From Bordetella sp. BOR01 (lineage in GTDB: Bacteria; Pseudomonadota; Gammaproteobacteria; Burkholderiales; Burkholderiaceae_B), in contig NZ_JAHUWT010000001.1 in assembly GCF_019218885.1 (NCBI RefSeq), forward strand, positions 1,054,001-1,118,000: a DNA stretch of 64,000 nucleotides, written 5' to 3'. Under the pieces are notes generated by a model. That model made no database searches, was not told the origin of the DNA, and saw nothing but the letters and a program-made list of their open reading frames with translations. The translations under genes and the position numbers were made by a program. This document shows, piece after piece, positions 36,013 to 48,997 of the stretch (within the stretch, counting starts at the first letter, position 1; the number at the start of each line of letters is the position of its first letter).

Positions 36013-39000
36013 GTGTCCCTGCCTGCCAAAGTCATTCGCTCTCTTTGCTGGATTGCACTGGCCCTCTACGTTGTCGTGGCCGTCGTACTTCTGGGATTGC
36101 GCTACTGGGTCTTGCCGCAGATCGACCAATGGCGTCCCCGCATCGAGGCATATGCCAGCGAAACACTGGGTGCCCGGGTCGACATCGGGCACATCGAGGC
36201 CGACTGGCGCGGCTTGAACCCCCGCCTGAAGCTGACCTCGCTGTCGATTTACGACGATCAAGCCGAACCCGTCCTGGTCTTGCCCGAGGTCTCGGCCGTG
36301 CTGGCCTGGCGCAGCGTGCTGCTGCTGTCGCCCAGCCTGCTCAGCCTGCGTATCGACGGGCCCGAACTGCGGGTGCGGCGCGATACCGGCAACCATTTAT
36401 GGGTGGCAGGCCAGTCCATCGATCTCGACGGCGGGCACGACGCGCGCAGCCAGTCGCGGCTGCTGCGCTGGCTGGGCGCGCAGCGCGATATTGCGCTGGC
36501 CAATGCCACGGTGCATTGGCACGATCAATACCGCCAGGCGCCCGAGATGACGCTGCGCAGCGTCAGCCTGCGCTTGTACAACGGCACGCTGGCGCACCGT
36601 TTTGCGCTCAATGCCGAACCGCCCGCCGCGCTGGCGCGCGATGTGTCGCTGCGCGGGCGCTTTTCGCGCAATCCCTTGCTGGCCGGCCAGCAACGCTGGA
36701 CGGGCGAGATCTATGCCGAAGTCAACGATGCCGAGCCCTCGGCGTGGGCGCCCTGGCTGGCGGTGCCCAAGGTTGCCGGCCGTGCGGCCGCGCGTGCGTG
36801 GTTGACGCTGGAGCAGGGCGCAGTGACGGATCTCACCCTGGATACCGCCTTGCGCGACGTGTACTGGCAGGGCCGCGATGCCACGTCGGTCGGCCTGGCC
36901 GAAGCCAGCTTGCGCGTGCAGGGGGCCCCTGGCGATGTGGTGCAGTTCGCCGACGTGCAACTGGCGCGCGGCGACGAAGGATCGGGCATGGCCTTGCGCG
37001 GCGAACTCACCGGCCTGCGTGCCAATCTGCCGCACACATTCGATCCCGCGCTGCTGCAGGCCGATACGGTGCGCATCGACGCCAGCCTGCGCCGCCCGGC
37101 GCAGCAGCCCGCCGTGATCGACGTGCGCCAGCTCGATATCGTCAACACCGACCTGGATGCGCGCCTGCATGGCCGCTGGACCAGCCAGGGCAAGACTGCC
37201 GCCGGCACCGCCGATTTCCAGGGCAACCTGGCGCGCGCCGCCATGCCCGCCATCTACAAGTACCTGCCGCTCGAGGTCAACGCCGATGCCCGTGAATGGC
37301 TGGCACGCGGCCTGCCGGCCGGCCAGGCGCGCGACGCATCGGTCACCGTCAAGGGCGACCTGGACGAATTCCCGTTCGAGGATCCGGGCGACGTCGGCGA
37401 ATTCCGCATCGCCGGGGCCTACGCCGGCGCCATCGTCGACTATGCCCCGGCGCATGGCGACACCAAGGGCTGGCCGCGGCTTGAGAACCTGTCGGGCCAT
37501 TTCGCGGTAGACAAGGTCAGCCTGTCGCTGGACAGCCCGGGCGGCGCGATTGCCCACACCGGAGACGGTCACACGGTCACGCTGGGCGCCGTGACCGCCT
37601 CGATCCCCGACATGGAGCACCATTCCATATTGCACGTCGACGGACAGACCTCGGGACCGGTGCCGGCCTACCTGGCGCTGGCGGCCAATTCGCCGTTGGG
37701 TGAATTGCTCGACGGCACGCTCGAGTCGGCCGAGGGCACGGGTACGTGGCAGGTTCCGCTGAAGCTGGAAGTGCCGCTGCTCGATGCCGACGACACCAAG
37801 GTCGATGGCCGTATCATTTTTGCAGGCAACAATTTCCGGTTCGTGCCGCAGATGCCCGAACTGCGCCAGTTGCACGGCGTACTGCATTTTTCCGAGCTCG
37901 GCATCCGCACGGAAGCACTGCGGGGCGAGTTCCTGGACGGGCCTGCCACGGTCTCCGGCAGGCTGGAACACGATGGCGACGCGTTGAACCTGGCGGGTAC
38001 GCTGCCGGCGGCCGGGCTGGCGCAACTGACCGATAGTCCCGCCATGGAACGCTTCACGGGCCAGACCAGGTACCGCGGGAAACTGGGCTATGGCGCGGGT
38101 GGCACGCTGGACATTTCGATCGAATCCGACCTGGCCGGCCTGGGCATCGATCTTCCGGCACCCATAGGCAAGGCCCGGGCCGACAGCCGGGCGCTGAAGG
38201 CCCGCTGGGCCCCGGCTGAGTCGGCGGCGGGCAAGCGCGACCAGCTATCGGTCAACCTGGGCACCGAGCTGGCGCTGTTGCTCGAACACGATCGCGCGGC
38301 GCCGCGCCGCGCGCCATATTTCTTGCGCGGCGCCCTGGGCGTGCACCGGTCGGCCGCGCTGCCGTCGACCGGCCTTGCGGTCGACGTCCAGATGCCCGAA
38401 CTCGACCTGGATGCCTGGGAAAAAATCGCCGATGAAGCCACGCCGTCCAAAGGTGGCGGCAAGGCAGGGGGCAAGCAGGGCCGTGCGGCCTTGCCCATGC
38501 TCAATCGTGTCGATCTGCAAACGACACGCTTGCGCACGGCAGGCTGGACGCTCGACGACCTGAAGCTCAGCGCCACTCGGCCGCAGCCGGATCACTGGCA
38601 GGTGCAGCTGGATTCTCGCCAGGCGGCTGGCTCGCTGGCCTGGCAAGAGGCCTCGGGCGCCATTGCCGGCCAGGTCACGGCGCGCTTGACGCACTTGGCG
38701 GTGGGCAGCCAGGAAGCAAAAGACGCCACCCAGGACGACACGCAGGTGTCGGACAGCGACCTGTCCGATATCCCCGCCATCGACCTGCGTGCCGAGCAGT
38801 TTTCACTGTACGGGCACAACGTGGGGGCGCTTGAAGTGCTGGGCACCAACCTGGAACGCGGCAAGTCCTGGCGCCTGGACAAGTTGCGCCTCGCCAGCGA
38901 TTCGGCCGAACTGGACGCCACCGGCAACTGGCGGCTCGAGGGCGCGCAGCGCGGCCTGACGGTCGATGCCAAGGCCCAGTTCAAGGACCTGGGCGCTTTC

Positions 39001-39630
39001 ATGGACAGCATCGGCTACAAGCAGGTGGTCGGCGGCGGCAGCGGCACCGTACAAGGCAAGCTGACCTGGCGCGACCTGCCCTGGACGCATGACCTGGCCA
39101 ATATCGACGGCGAGGCGCGCGTCAGCCTGGACAAGGGGCGCTTCATGAATGTGAATTCGCGCAGCGCACGCTTGCTGGAATTGCTGTCGCTGCAATCGGT
39201 GCAGCGGCTGGCCAAGCTGGAATTCAATCCCGCCAACCTGCTGCGCGATGGCTTTCCGTTCGACACCATTCGCGGTGACATGACGCTCAGCCGTGGCATC
39301 CTGCATACCGAGGGCTACAAGCTCAGTAGTCCGGTGGCCACCATTGTGCTGGCCGGCGACACCGATATCGTGGCCGAGCGCTGGGACTTGCAGGCAGTGG
39401 TGATTCCGAACCTGGATGCCAGCGGGGCAGCCGTGGTGACGGCGCTGGCGGTCAATCCGCTGATCGGGCTGGGCGCGTTCGTGACCCAGTGGCTGCTGAA
39501 GCAACCCCTGGCCCGCGCCATGACCATGGAATACACGGTAACCGGCTCTTGGGACGCCCCCAAGCTGCAGCCGGTCGAGACCAAGCCCGAGCCCAAGCCC
39601 GGGCCAGTCGAGAACTACATCGAACACTGA
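36013..39630 (+). CDS. yhdP: YhdP-family AsmA-like envelope protein
   Basis: A 1205-residue protein with one N-terminal membrane anchor (IRSLCWIALALYVVVAVVLLGL, interrupted) and a long beta-rich periplasmic region, the layout of YhdP/TamB-type bridge proteins that move phospholipids to the outer membrane. The C-terminal part has the DUF3971/AsmA_2 pattern: GGGSGTVQGKLTWRDLPW, GRFMNVNSRSARLLELLSLQS and the end VTGSWDAPKLQPVE. A GTG start at 36013 is used. Length and C-terminal signature fit YhdP better than AsmA or TamB. Confidence 0.88.
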   Translation: MSLPAKVIRSLCWIALALYVVVAVVLLGLRYWVLPQIDQWRPRIEAYASETLGARVDIGHIEADWRGLNPRLKLTSLSIYDDQAEPVLVLPEVSAVLAWRSVLLLSPSLLSLRIDGPELRVRRDTGNHLWVAGQSIDLDGGHDARSQSRLLRWLGAQRDIALANATVHWHDQYRQAPEMTLRSVSLRLYNGTLAHRFALNAEPPAALARDVSLRGRFSRNPLLAGQQRWTGEIYAEVNDAEPSAWAPWLAVPKVAGRAAARAWLTLEQGAVTDLTLDTALRDVYWQGRDATSVGLAEASLRVQGAPGDVVQFADVQLARGDEGSGMALRGELTGLRANLPHTFDPALLQADTVRIDASLRRPAQQPAVIDVRQLDIVNTDLDARLHGRWTSQGKTAAGTADFQGNLARAAMPAIYKYLPLEVNADAREWLARGLPAGQARDASVTVKGDLDEFPFEDPGDVGEFRIAGAYAGAIVDYAPAHGDTKGWPRLENLSGHFAVDKVSLSLDSPGGAIAHTGDGHTVTLGAVTASIPDMEHHSILHVDGQTSGPVPAYLALAANSPLGELLDGTLESAEGTGTWQVPLKLEVPLLDADDTKVDGRIIFAGNNFRFVPQMPELRQLHGVLHFSELGIRTEALRGEFLDGPATVSGRLEHDGDALNLAGTLPAAGLAQLTDSPAMERFTGQTRYRGKLGYGAGGTLDISIESDLAGLGIDLPAPIGKARADSRALKARWAPAESAAGKRDQLSVNLGTELALLLEHDRAAPRRAPYFLRGALGVHRSAALPSTGLAVDVQMPELDLDAWEKIADEATPSKGGGKAGGKQGRAALPMLNRVDLQTTRLRTAGWTLDDLKLSATRPQPDHWQVQLDSRQAAGSLAWQEASGAIAGQVTARLTHLAVGSQEAKDATQDDTQVSDSDLSDIPAIDLRAEQFSLYGHNVGALEVLGTNLERGKSWRLDKLRLASDSAELDATGNWRLEGAQRGLTVDAKAQFKDLGAFMDSIGYKQVVGGGSGTVQGKLTWRDLPWTHDLANIDGEARVSLDKGRFMNVNSRSARLLELLSLQSVQRLAKLEFNPANLLRDGFPFDTIRGDMTLSRGILHTEGYKLSSPVATIVLAGDTDIVAERWDLQAVVIPNLDASGAAVVTALAVNPLIGLGAFVTQWLLKQPLARAMTMEYTVTGSWDAPKLQPVETKPEPKPGPVENYIEH

Positions 39631-39669
39631 TCAAGGTAGGCCTCCCGCCAGGGGGCCAGGCACCGTGCT

Positions 39670-39722
39670 ATTGAAACAATCGCTGCCTACTTCGGTGTCT
39701 GGCACCTACGGAGCCAGACACC
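39670..39722. repeat. Hairpin repeat related to the 3.4- and 46.2-kb elements, third copy
   Basis: GGTGTCTGGC (39694-39703) and GCCAGACACC (39713-39722) flank a 9-nt loop ACCTACGGA. Relative to the other copies, one stem pair has changed on both sides (A-T to T-A), keeping the pairing. Upstream, ATTG-AAA-CAAT (39670-39680) matches the position of the small middle palindrome of the other copies; the other outer hairpin is degenerate. It lies between yhdP and the convergent rho gene. Confidence 0.75.
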
Positions 39723-39789
39723 CGGCATGAAACAGGCCTTCCCAGACCCGGGACGCCGCGGATCCGGCTCTGCCGGTCCGCCAGCGTCG

Positions 39790-39817
39790 CCCCCTGGGGG
39801 GAAGCGCGCAGCGCTTC
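39790..39817 (-). terminator. Hairpin cluster just after rho
   Basis: CCCCC-T-GGGGG (39790-39800) is followed by GAAGCGC and GCGCTTC around GCA (39801-39817), then a G-run, ending 10 bases from the rho stop codon. Similar C-run/GAAGCGC elements are commonly seen after genes in Burkholderiales. It lacks a T-run, so its role as a rho stop signal is an inference. Confidence 0.45.
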
Positions 39818-39826
39818 GGGGGGGAT

Positions 39827-41083
39827 CTACTTCTTCATCATGTCGAAGAATTCGGCGTTGGTCTTGGTGGCGCGCATCTTGTCCAGGATGAATTCCATCG
39901 ACTGGACTTCGTCCATGTCGTGGATGAACTTGCGCAGCACCCACACCTTTTGCAGCAGCTCGGGCTTGATCAGCAGTTCTTCGCGGCGGGTACCCGATTT
40001 GTTCAGGTTGATGGCCGGGTAGACGCGCTTTTCAGCCAGGCGGCGTTCAAGGTGGACTTCGGAGTTACCGGTGCCCTTGAATTCTTCGTAGATGACTTCA
40101 TCCATGCGGCTGCCGGTTTCGATCAGCGCGGTGCCCAGGATGGTGAGCGAGCCGCCTTCTTCGAGGTTGCGCGCCGCGCCGAAGAAGCGCTTGGGACGCT
40201 GCAGCGCATTGGCATCGACACCGCCGGTCAGTACCTTGCCCGAGGCCGGCACCACCGTGTTATAGGCGCGGGCCAGGCGTGTGATGGAATCCAGCAGGAT
40301 CACCACGTCTTTTTTCATCTCGACCAGCCGCTTGGCCTTTTCGATGACCATCTCGGCCACTTGCACGTGGCGGGTGGCCGGCTCGTCGAAGGTGGACGCC
40401 ACGACTTCGCCGCGCACGGTGCGCTGCATCTCGGTGACTTCTTCGGGGCGTTCGTCCACCAGCAGGACGATCATGACGGCATCGGGATAGTTGGTGGTGA
40501 TGGCGTGGGCGATATGCTGCATCATCACCGTCTTGCCCGATTTGGGGCTGGCCACGATCAGGCCGCGCTGCCCCTTGCCGATGGGAGCGAAGATGTCCAT
40601 GATCCGGCCGGTCAGGTTTTCTTCGCTCTTGATGTCGCGTTCCAGGCGCATTGGCTGATTGGGGTGCAGCGGCGTCAGGTTCTCGAACATGATGCGATGC
40701 TTGATCGCTTCGGGCGCCACGCCGTTGACCTTGTCGACCTTGACCAGGGCAAAGTAGCGTTCGCCGTCTTTGGGGGTGCGAACTTCGCCTTCGATGGAGT
40801 CGCCGGTGTGCAGGTTGAAGCGGCGGATCTGCGACGGCGAAATGTAGATGTCGTCGGTGCTGGCCAGGTACGAGGTCTCGGGCGAACGCAGGAAGCCGAA
40901 GCCGTCGGGCAACACTTCCAGCACGCCATCGCCGAAAATCTGCTCGCCCTGCTTGGCTCGCCGTTTCATGATGGCGAACATCAGCTCTTGCTTGCGCAAG
41001 CGGTTGGCGTTTTCGATTTCCAGGCCTGCGGCCATTTCCAGCAGCTGCGAGACGTGCAGCGCCTTCAGTTCATTGAGGTGCAT
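39827..41083 (-). CDS. rho: Transcription termination factor Rho
   Basis: A 418-residue hexameric RNA helicase. The N-terminal domain ([18 protein letters not shown]) and RNA-binding cold-shock-like fold ([32 protein letters not shown], interrupted) precede the ATPase: Walker A SPKSGKT, Walker [17 protein letters not shown] and the R-loop/Q-loop [19 protein letters not shown]. Length equals typical proteobacterial Rho. trxA lies 114 bp upstream on the same strand, a common betaproteobacterial arrangement. Confidence 0.98.
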   Translation of the reverse strand: MHLNELKALHVSQLLEMAAGLEIENANRLRKQELMFAIMKRRAKQGEQIFGDGVLEVLPDGFGFLRSPETSYLASTDDIYISPSQIRRFNLHTGDSIEGEVRTPKDGERYFALVKVDKVNGVAPEAIKHRIMFENLTPLHPNQPMRLERDIKSEENLTGRIMDIFAPIGKGQRGLIVASPKSGKTVMMQHIAHAITTNYPDAVMIVLLVDERPEEVTEMQRTVRGEVVASTFDEPATRHVQVAEMVIEKAKRLVEMKKDVVILLDSITRLARAYNTVVPASGKVLTGGVDANALQRPKRFFGAARNLEEGGSLTILGTALIETGSRMDEVIYEEFKGTGNSEVHLERRLAEKRVYPAINLNKSGTRREELLIKPELLQKVWVLRKFIHDMDEVQSMEFILDKMRATKTNAEFFDMMKK

Positions 41084-41197
41084 CGCGGTGAAAGGGGGAA
41101 ATTAGAGAAGGGCTTGGGCGGCGGGCCACGGACGGGCCCGCGCGGTATATGGGTGGGCGCCGACACCGCCGGCGCGTGGTTCACAGCACGTAGTGTA

Positions 41198-41524
41198 TTA
41201 CAACGCGCCGTCCAGGAAAGCAGTCAATTGGGATTTCGACAGGGCGCCGACCTTGGTGGCGGCGGCCTGGCCATCCTTGAACAGCATCAGGGTGGGAATG
41301 CCACGGATGCCGTATTTGGAGGCGGTATCCTGGTTTTCGTCGACATTGAGCTTGGCGACCGTCAGGCGGCCGGCGTATTCAGAAGCGACTTCTTCCAGGA
41401 TCGGGGCGATCATCTTGCACGGACCACACCAGGCTGCCCAGTAGTCGACCAGCACGGGCTGGCTGGACTTGATCACATCGGCATCGAAGCTTGCGTCGCT
41501 GACGTTCTTGATTTGCTCGCTCAT
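41198..41524 (-). CDS. trxA: Thioredoxin
   Basis: A 108-residue thioredoxin with the active site [13 protein letters not shown] (Cys33/Cys36 region), the cis-Pro in [14 protein letters not shown] and normal length. It is the general disulfide reductant of the cytoplasm. ATG at 41524 was chosen over an upstream in-frame start because it matches the family N-terminus ([10 protein letters not shown]). Located just upstream of rho on the same strand. Confidence 0.97.
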   Translation of the reverse strand: MSEQIKNVSDASFDADVIKSSQPVLVDYWAAWCGPCKMIAPILEEVASEYAGRLTVAKLNVDENQDTASKYGIRGIPTLMLFKDGQAAATKVGALSKSQLTAFLDGAL

Positions 41525-41606
41525 GGTGATTCTCGGTTCAGCAGCATGGGACGCCTGGGCGGCCCTGCCGTTTGTTCTACTGAAAGGTAAGGGGTTAAGC
41601 ATACCA

Positions 41607-41622
41607 CTGTTGATAACAACAG
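41607..41622. promoter_or_regulatory. Inverted repeat in the trxA/parE divergent region
   Basis: CTGTTG and CAACAG are perfect inverted arms around ATAA, 83 bp before the trxA start codon and about 200 bp before parE. It may be an operator or part of the trxA leader. The rest of the 298-bp intergenic region (41525-41822) contains a TAAAAT (41785-41790) that could serve as a parE -10 box but has no clear -35. Confidence 0.3.
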
Positions 41623-41822
41623 GGTTTGCCGGTTTTGTGTAGGATGTGGCGGCGCGGCCCGCTGGGTGCTGCCCCGCAATCGTTGCGGCAACCCCGGGCC
41701 GCCAGACTTGTCATCGTACCGAATTCGGGGCTGGTCAGGTCGTGCGCATCCCACCTCAGGCCGCGCAGAATCTAGACTTGTCCGTAAAATGTCGGTTTTT
41801 TTCCACAGATCTTGGGGATAAC

Positions 41823-43784
<1,962 letters not shown>

Positions 43785-43822
43785 GCGCGCCCGCCTGACC
43801 GTACACGCTACCTCGAAGACAC

Positions 43823-46138
43823 ATGACCGACACCAATCAACCCGGCCTGTTCGATGCGGCCGCCAGCGAGGCCGACGAGGCCATCACGCTGGCCCGCTAC
43901 GCCGAGCAGGCGTACCTGGATTACGCCGTTTCCGTAGTGCGCGGCCGTGCCCTGCCCGATGTGGGCGATGGCCAGAAACCCGTGCAGCGCCGCATTCTCT
44001 TCGCCATGCAGGACATGGGCCTGGGCCCCGGCGCCAAGCCGGTGAAGTCGGCCCGCGTGGTCGGCGACGTGCTGGGCAAGTACCATCCGCACGGCGACCA
44101 GGCCGCGTACGACGCCATGGTGCGCATGGCGCAAAACTTCTCGCTGCGCTATCCGCTGATCGACGGCCACGGCAATTTTGGCTCGCGCGATGGCGACAAT
44201 GCCGCGGCCATGCGCTACACCGAAGCGCGCCTGACGCCGTTCTCGCGCCTGCTGCTCGATGAACTCAACGAGGGCACGGTCGATTTCATACCCAACTACG
44301 ACGGCAGCCAGCAAGAGCCGCAGATGCTGCCGGCGCGCTTGCCCGTCATGCTGCTCAATGGCGCGTCCGGCATCGCCGTGGGCATGGCCACCGAGATCCC
44401 GTCGCACAACCTGCGCGAGGTTGCGCAGGCCTGCGTGGCACTCATCAAGCAGCCCAAGCTGTCCGATGAAGAACTGCACGTCATGGTGCCGGGCCCCGAC
44501 TTCGCCGGTGGCGCCCAGATCATTACCCCCGCCGCCGATATTGCCCAGATCTACGCCGGCGGCCGCGGCTCGCTCAAGGCGCGGGCGCGCTGGCAGTTCG
44601 AAGAAATGGCCCGCGGGCAGTGGCAGTTGGTGGTGCACGAGCTTCCCCCGGGTACTTCGGGGCAGAAGGTGCTCGAAGAAATCGAAGAGATCACCAACCC
44701 CAAGGTCAAGGCCGGCAAGAAAAGCCTTACGGCGGATCAGCAGCAGGCCAAGGCAGTGATGCTGAACCTGCTGGATGCGGTGCGCGACGAGTCGGGCAAG
44801 GATGCCGCCGTGCGGCTGGTGTTCGAGCCCAAGACTTCGCGCGTGGACCGCGATGAGTTCGTCAACACCCTGCTGGCGCAGACCAGCATGGAAAGCAGCG
44901 TGCCGATCAACCTGGTGTGCATCGGCACCGACGGGCGCCCGCGCCAGAAGGGCCTGCGCGACATCCTGACCGAGTGGGTGGCGTTCCGCACCGATACCGT
45001 GGTGCGCCGAACCCGCTACCGCCTGGACAAGGTCATCGACCGCATCCATGTGCTGGAAGGGCGCATGGTGGTGTATCTGAATGTCGATGAAGTCATCCAG
45101 ACCATCCGCGAATCCGACGAGCCCAAGGCGGCGTTGATGCAGCGCTTCCAGTTGTCCGAGCGCCAGGCCGAAGACATCCTGGAAATGCGTTTGCGCCAAC
45201 TGGCCCGCCTGGAAGGCATCAAGATCGAGCAGGAACTGGCCGAAAAGCGCGGTGAACAAGCGCGTCTGCAAGAATTGCTGGACAACCCCACTTCGCTCAA
45301 GCGCTTGCTGATCAAGGAAATCGAAAGCGATGCCAAGCAGTACGGCGATGATCGCCGCACGCTGATCAAGACCGCCGAGCGCGCCGTGCTGGAAACCAAG
45401 GTGGTCGACGAGCCCGTCACGGTGGTCGTGTCGCAGAAGGGCTGGTTGCGGGCGCGCCAGGGGCACGGGCACGATGCCTCGCAATTCGGTTTCAAGCAGG
45501 GCGACGACCTGTACGGCGCGTTCGAATGCCGCACCACCGATACGCTGATCGCCGTGGGCGACAACGGACGGGTGTATTCCGTGGCCGTGGCGGGCCTGCC
45601 ATCGGCGCGCGGCGACGGCCAGCCCGTGACCACCATGATCGACCTGGCGCCGGGCACCCGCATCGTGCACAGCATTGCCGCGTCGCCCGACAGCCGGTGG
45701 CTGCTGGCCACCCAGCGTGGCTTCGGTTTCGCCACCCGCCTGGGCGATATGGTGTCGCGCCAGCGCGGCGGCAAGCAATTCATCACGCTCGAAGCGGGCG
45801 ATGCGCTGTTGCGTCCCGTGCCGCTGTTCGACGGCGCGCGGCAATTGGCGTTGCTGTCGGCCAAGGGCAAGTTCCTGGTGTTTGGCCTGGACGAGGTCAA
45901 GGCCCTGTCGGGCGGCGGCCGCGGCACCACCCTGATCGGCCTGGACGCGGCCGACAAGCTGGCCCAGACCGTGCCGATCGGGGCGGCGGGCTTGCGGGCC
46001 ACGGGTATCTACCGCAACAAGGTTACCGAGGACATCCTGGCGGGAGCGGCGTTGCAGCCGTATGTGGGCAAGCGGGCGCGCAAGGGGCGGGCGCTGGATG
46101 TCCGGCCCAAACAGCCAGTGCTGTCGCCCGTGCTGTAG
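43823..46138 (+). CDS. parC: DNA topoisomerase IV subunit A
   Basis: A 771-residue subunit that carries out DNA strand breakage and rejoining. The N-terminal winged-helix domain has [21 protein letters not shown] and the catalytic Tyr region [12 protein letters not shown]. The quinolone-determining region reads [21 protein letters not shown]. The C-terminal beta-pinwheel is divergent, without a gyrase GyrA box, which with its parE partner supports ParC rather than GyrA. The 38-bp gap to parE indicates co-transcription. Confidence 0.95.
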   Translation: MTDTNQPGLFDAAASEADEAITLARYAEQAYLDYAVSVVRGRALPDVGDGQKPVQRRILFAMQDMGLGPGAKPVKSARVVGDVLGKYHPHGDQAAYDAMVRMAQNFSLRYPLIDGHGNFGSRDGDNAAAMRYTEARLTPFSRLLLDELNEGTVDFIPNYDGSQQEPQMLPARLPVMLLNGASGIAVGMATEIPSHNLREVAQACVALIKQPKLSDEELHVMVPGPDFAGGAQIITPAADIAQIYAGGRGSLKARARWQFEEMARGQWQLVVHELPPGTSGQKVLEEIEEITNPKVKAGKKSLTADQQQAKAVMLNLLDAVRDESGKDAAVRLVFEPKTSRVDRDEFVNTLLAQTSMESSVPINLVCIGTDGRPRQKGLRDILTEWVAFRTDTVVRRTRYRLDKVIDRIHVLEGRMVVYLNVDEVIQTIRESDEPKAALMQRFQLSERQAEDILEMRLRQLARLEGIKIEQELAEKRGEQARLQELLDNPTSLKRLLIKEIESDAKQYGDDRRTLIKTAERAVLETKVVDEPVTVVVSQKGWLRARQGHGHDASQFGFKQGDDLYGAFECRTTDTLIAVGDNGRVYSVAVAGLPSARGDGQPVTTMIDLAPGTRIVHSIAASPDSRWLLATQRGFGFATRLGDMVSRQRGGKQFITLEAGDALLRPVPLFDGARQLALLSAKGKFLVFGLDEVKALSGGGRGTTLIGLDAADKLAQTVPIGAAGLRATGIYRNKVTEDILAGAALQPYVGKRARKGRALDVRPKQPVLSPVL

Positions 46139-46161
46139 CGGGGCTGTCCCGCCAGATGCAG

Positions 46162-46253
46162 CCAGGTGTCAGGCTCCGCAGGTGCCTGACACCATTGTGT
46201 GCCACGACTGTCTCAACAGTACGGTGTCAGGCACCTGCGGAGCCTGACACCTG
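46162..46253. repeat. Compound hairpin repeat element, copy 2 (inverted orientation)
   Basis: Hairpin GGTGTCAGGC/GCCTGACACC at 46165-46193, a middle ACTGT/ACAGT pair, and a second GGTGTCAGGC/GCCTGACACC hairpin at 46223-46251. Read on the minus strand, the core GAGACAGTCGTGGCACACAA and the flanking hairpin arms are the same as in the copy at 3425-3519. It fills almost the whole gap between the convergent parC and TRAP permease genes. Confidence 0.85.
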
Positions 46254-46259
46254 TATGCT

Positions 46260-48872
46260 TCAAGCCACCACCAACCCCTTCAGCCGCTTCTCGCGCCGGC
46301 CCTGCAGGCCCCAGATCAGGGCAAGCAGCGCCAGTGCCGGCACATAGACCCAGAACTCGGACGGCCGATGCGGGTTGGGAACCTTGACGTTGGTCACATC
46401 CCAGCCCTGTTCCCAGCCCGCGCGGCGGGCCCGGCTGCCGAATTGCACGGCGCCGATCTGCACCTGGTCGCCCAGCGACGTGACCATCAGGCCGGCCTCG
46501 CTCAGGCGTTTGCGGCCGGCCGCGACGCCAGTGGTGGTGTCGCCCTCGGGCAGCGCGGGCAGGGCCACCGCCACGGTCTTGGTGAGCTCGTCGCCTTCGA
46601 TGTTCATGCCGTGCAGCACCGCCACCAGCCGGCCGCCATCGGGCATTTCGCTCGCCGTGGCCATGAGTTCGGACGCTGGCCGGTTTTCATACTTGTCGGC
46701 CAGGTGGTTCATGAACCAGTCCGGGCGAAACAGCATGAAAGTCACCAGCAGCAGCACGCCGATCTCGAGCACGGTGCAACGCACTCGCATCCAGCCCAGC
46801 GTGGCCGCGGCGAAGGTCAGCGATGCCAGGATGGCGCCGCTTACCACCAGCAGCAGTTCCCACCAGCCGTGCACGTCGATCAGCAGCAGCAGCGGGTTGA
46901 ACACGAACATGAACGGCAGTACCGCCGTGCGCAAGGCATAGGTGGTGCCCTGGATGCCGGTCTTGATCGGGTCTTCGCCCGAGATGGCCGCCGCCGCGAA
47001 CGTGGCCAGGCCCACCGGTGGCGTGATGTCGGCCATGATGCCGTAATAGAACACGAACATGTGCACCGCGATCAGCGGGATCACCAGCCCGTTCTGCGCG
47101 CCCAGTTCCACCACGACCGGGGCCATCAGCGTGGCCATCAGGATGTAGTTGGCGGTGGTGGGCATGCCCAGCCCCAGGATCAGGCACACGACGGCCGTGA
47201 AGATCAGCATCAGCAGCACATTGCCCATCGAGACCAACTCGACAAAGGCCGTCATGCGCAGGCCCAGGCCGGTCAGGGTGATGGCGCCGACGATCAGGCC
47301 GGCGGTGCCGCACGCGATGGCGATGCCGATCATGTTGCGCGCGCCTTCCTCCAGGCCACCGATGGCTTCGCGCCAGCCGCGCTGCGCCGCGGGCGCGACC
47401 TGCTGGCCGCGGAACCACGCCACCAACGGCCGCTGGGTGACCATCTGCACCAGCATCGCCACCGCCGCCCAGAAAGCCGACAGGCCGGCCGACAGTTCTT
47501 CGATGCTCAGGCACCATACCAGTATCCCGATGGGAATCAGGAAATGCAGCCCGGCCCGCACGGTGGGCCAGGGTTCCGGGCGCACCGGATTGGTGATGCT
47601 GATTTCCTCGGACAGGTCGGGATGGCGGGCGGCGAGGCGCAGGAGCCAGACATCCAGCGCCACCAGCAAGGCCAGCAATATCCACAGCGCGGCTGCGCCG
47701 GCCATGGCCTTGACGCCTATGCCTATCCAGTAGACCAGGCCCATCACGATCAGCGTGCCGCTGATTCCCATGCCCCAGCCCGCCAGCTTCTGCAGTGGCG
47801 TGCGCGGCTTGCCGGCCGACATCATGGGCTGGATGCCGAGCTTCAGGGCTTCCAGGTGCACGATATAGAACAGCGCGATGTACGAGATCGAGGCCGGCAG
47901 GATCGCGTGGCGGATGATGTCGGTGTACGGAATGCCCACGTATTCGATCATCAGGAACGCGGCCGCGCCCATCACCGGCGGCATGATCTGGCCGTTGACC
48001 GACGATGCGGTTTCGATGGCGCCGGCCCGGATCCCCCCATAGCCGGCTTTTTTCATCAGCGGAATGGTGAAGATGCCGCCGGTGACTACGTTGGCGACCG
48101 ACGAGGCCGAAACCAGGCCGTTCACGGCCGAAGACACCACGGCTACTTTGGCCGGGCCGCCGCGCAGGTGGCCCAGCAGCGCGAATGACACCTGCATCAT
48201 GTAGTTGCCGGCGCCGCACTTGTCCAGCAGCGAGCCCAGCAGCACGAAGATGAAGATATACGACACCGATACGCCCAGCGCCACGCCGTACACGCCTTCG
48301 GTGGTCAGCCACATGTGCGAGGCCAGGCGTTCGATCGAGGCGCCGCGGTGCGCCAGCACGTCGGGCAACCAGGGGCCGGCCAGCACGTACAGCACGAATA
48401 CCGCACCCAGTACGGTCATGGGCAGGCCCAGCGAACGGCGCGTGACTTCCAGCAGCAGCAACAGGCCGATGGCCGCCGTGGCCACGTCCATGCTGGTGGG
48501 CTGGCCGGGCCGGGCCGCCAGTTCCCTGTAGAACAGGAACAGATAGGCGCCGCAGAACGCCGCGATGATGGCCAGCACCCAGTCGTGCCATGGCATGCGG
48601 TCGCGCGGCGAACTCTTGCGCGCCGGATAGGCCAGATAGCCCAGGAACATGGCGATGCCCAAGTGCAGCGCACGGGCCTCGGTGTCGTTGAAAATGCCCC
48701 AACTGAACGTGAACGGCAGTGGCGAGGCATACCAGAGCTGGAACAGCGACCATAGCAGCGCGCCCAGTGCGAGCGTAGCCCCGGCGATGCCGCCGGCTTT
48801 GCGCCCGCCCCGGTCAACGTCGGCGACCAGTTGTTCCAGATCGGCAGTCGTGGTGGACGGCTCGGTCTTCAT
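46260..48872 (-). CDS. TRAP transporter fused DctQM permease with C-terminal DUF3394 domain
   Basis: An 870-residue inner-membrane protein. The N-terminal four helices (about residues 30-170) are the small DctQ-like part and the following large region is the DctM-like channel, fused in one chain as is usual for TAXI-type TRAP systems. About 18 hydrophobic segments are visible, with the conserved GGPAKVAVVSSAVNGLVSASSVANVVTGG (split) and GMPTTANYILMATLMAP. The C-terminal about 140 residues (from PASELMATASEMPDGG) resemble DUF3394 and end in one more helix. It uses an ion gradient and pairs with the TAXI binding protein upstream. Confidence 0.9.
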   Translation of the reverse strand: MKTEPSTTTADLEQLVADVDRGGRKAGGIAGATLALGALLWSLFQLWYASPLPFTFSWGIFNDTEARALHLGIAMFLGYLAYPARKSSPRDRMPWHDWVLAIIAAFCGAYLFLFYRELAARPGQPTSMDVATAAIGLLLLLEVTRRSLGLPMTVLGAVFVLYVLAGPWLPDVLAHRGASIERLASHMWLTTEGVYGVALGVSVSYIFIFVLLGSLLDKCGAGNYMMQVSFALLGHLRGGPAKVAVVSSAVNGLVSASSVANVVTGGIFTIPLMKKAGYGGIRAGAIETASSVNGQIMPPVMGAAAFLMIEYVGIPYTDIIRHAILPASISYIALFYIVHLEALKLGIQPMMSAGKPRTPLQKLAGWGMGISGTLIVMGLVYWIGIGVKAMAGAAALWILLALLVALDVWLLRLAARHPDLSEEISITNPVRPEPWPTVRAGLHFLIPIGILVWCLSIEELSAGLSAFWAAVAMLVQMVTQRPLVAWFRGQQVAPAAQRGWREAIGGLEEGARNMIGIAIACGTAGLIVGAITLTGLGLRMTAFVELVSMGNVLLMLIFTAVVCLILGLGMPTTANYILMATLMAPVVVELGAQNGLVIPLIAVHMFVFYYGIMADITPPVGLATFAAAAISGEDPIKTGIQGTTYALRTAVLPFMFVFNPLLLLIDVHGWWELLLVVSGAILASLTFAAATLGWMRVRCTVLEIGVLLLVTFMLFRPDWFMNHLADKYENRPASELMATASEMPDGGRLVAVLHGMNIEGDELTKTVAVALPALPEGDTTTGVAAGRKRLSEAGLMVTSLGDQVQIGAVQFGSRARRAGWEQGWDVTNVKVPNPHRPSEFWVYVPALALLALIWGLQGRREKRLKGLVVA

Positions 48873-48997
48873 TGAATTTCCCCAGCGTGTTCGGGTGGCC
48901 GGCACGCGCCGCACATGCATGCGGTGCGCGCCCCGGCGTCACGGTAAAACCAGGGCCGGCCCCGCCGCCATGCGGTGCGGCCAGCCGGCACGGACGG

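Noticed and set aside
43808-45844. 678-codon minus-strand open frame (also 41772-43610)
   Set aside because: Antisense shadows of parC and parE, which are unmistakable.
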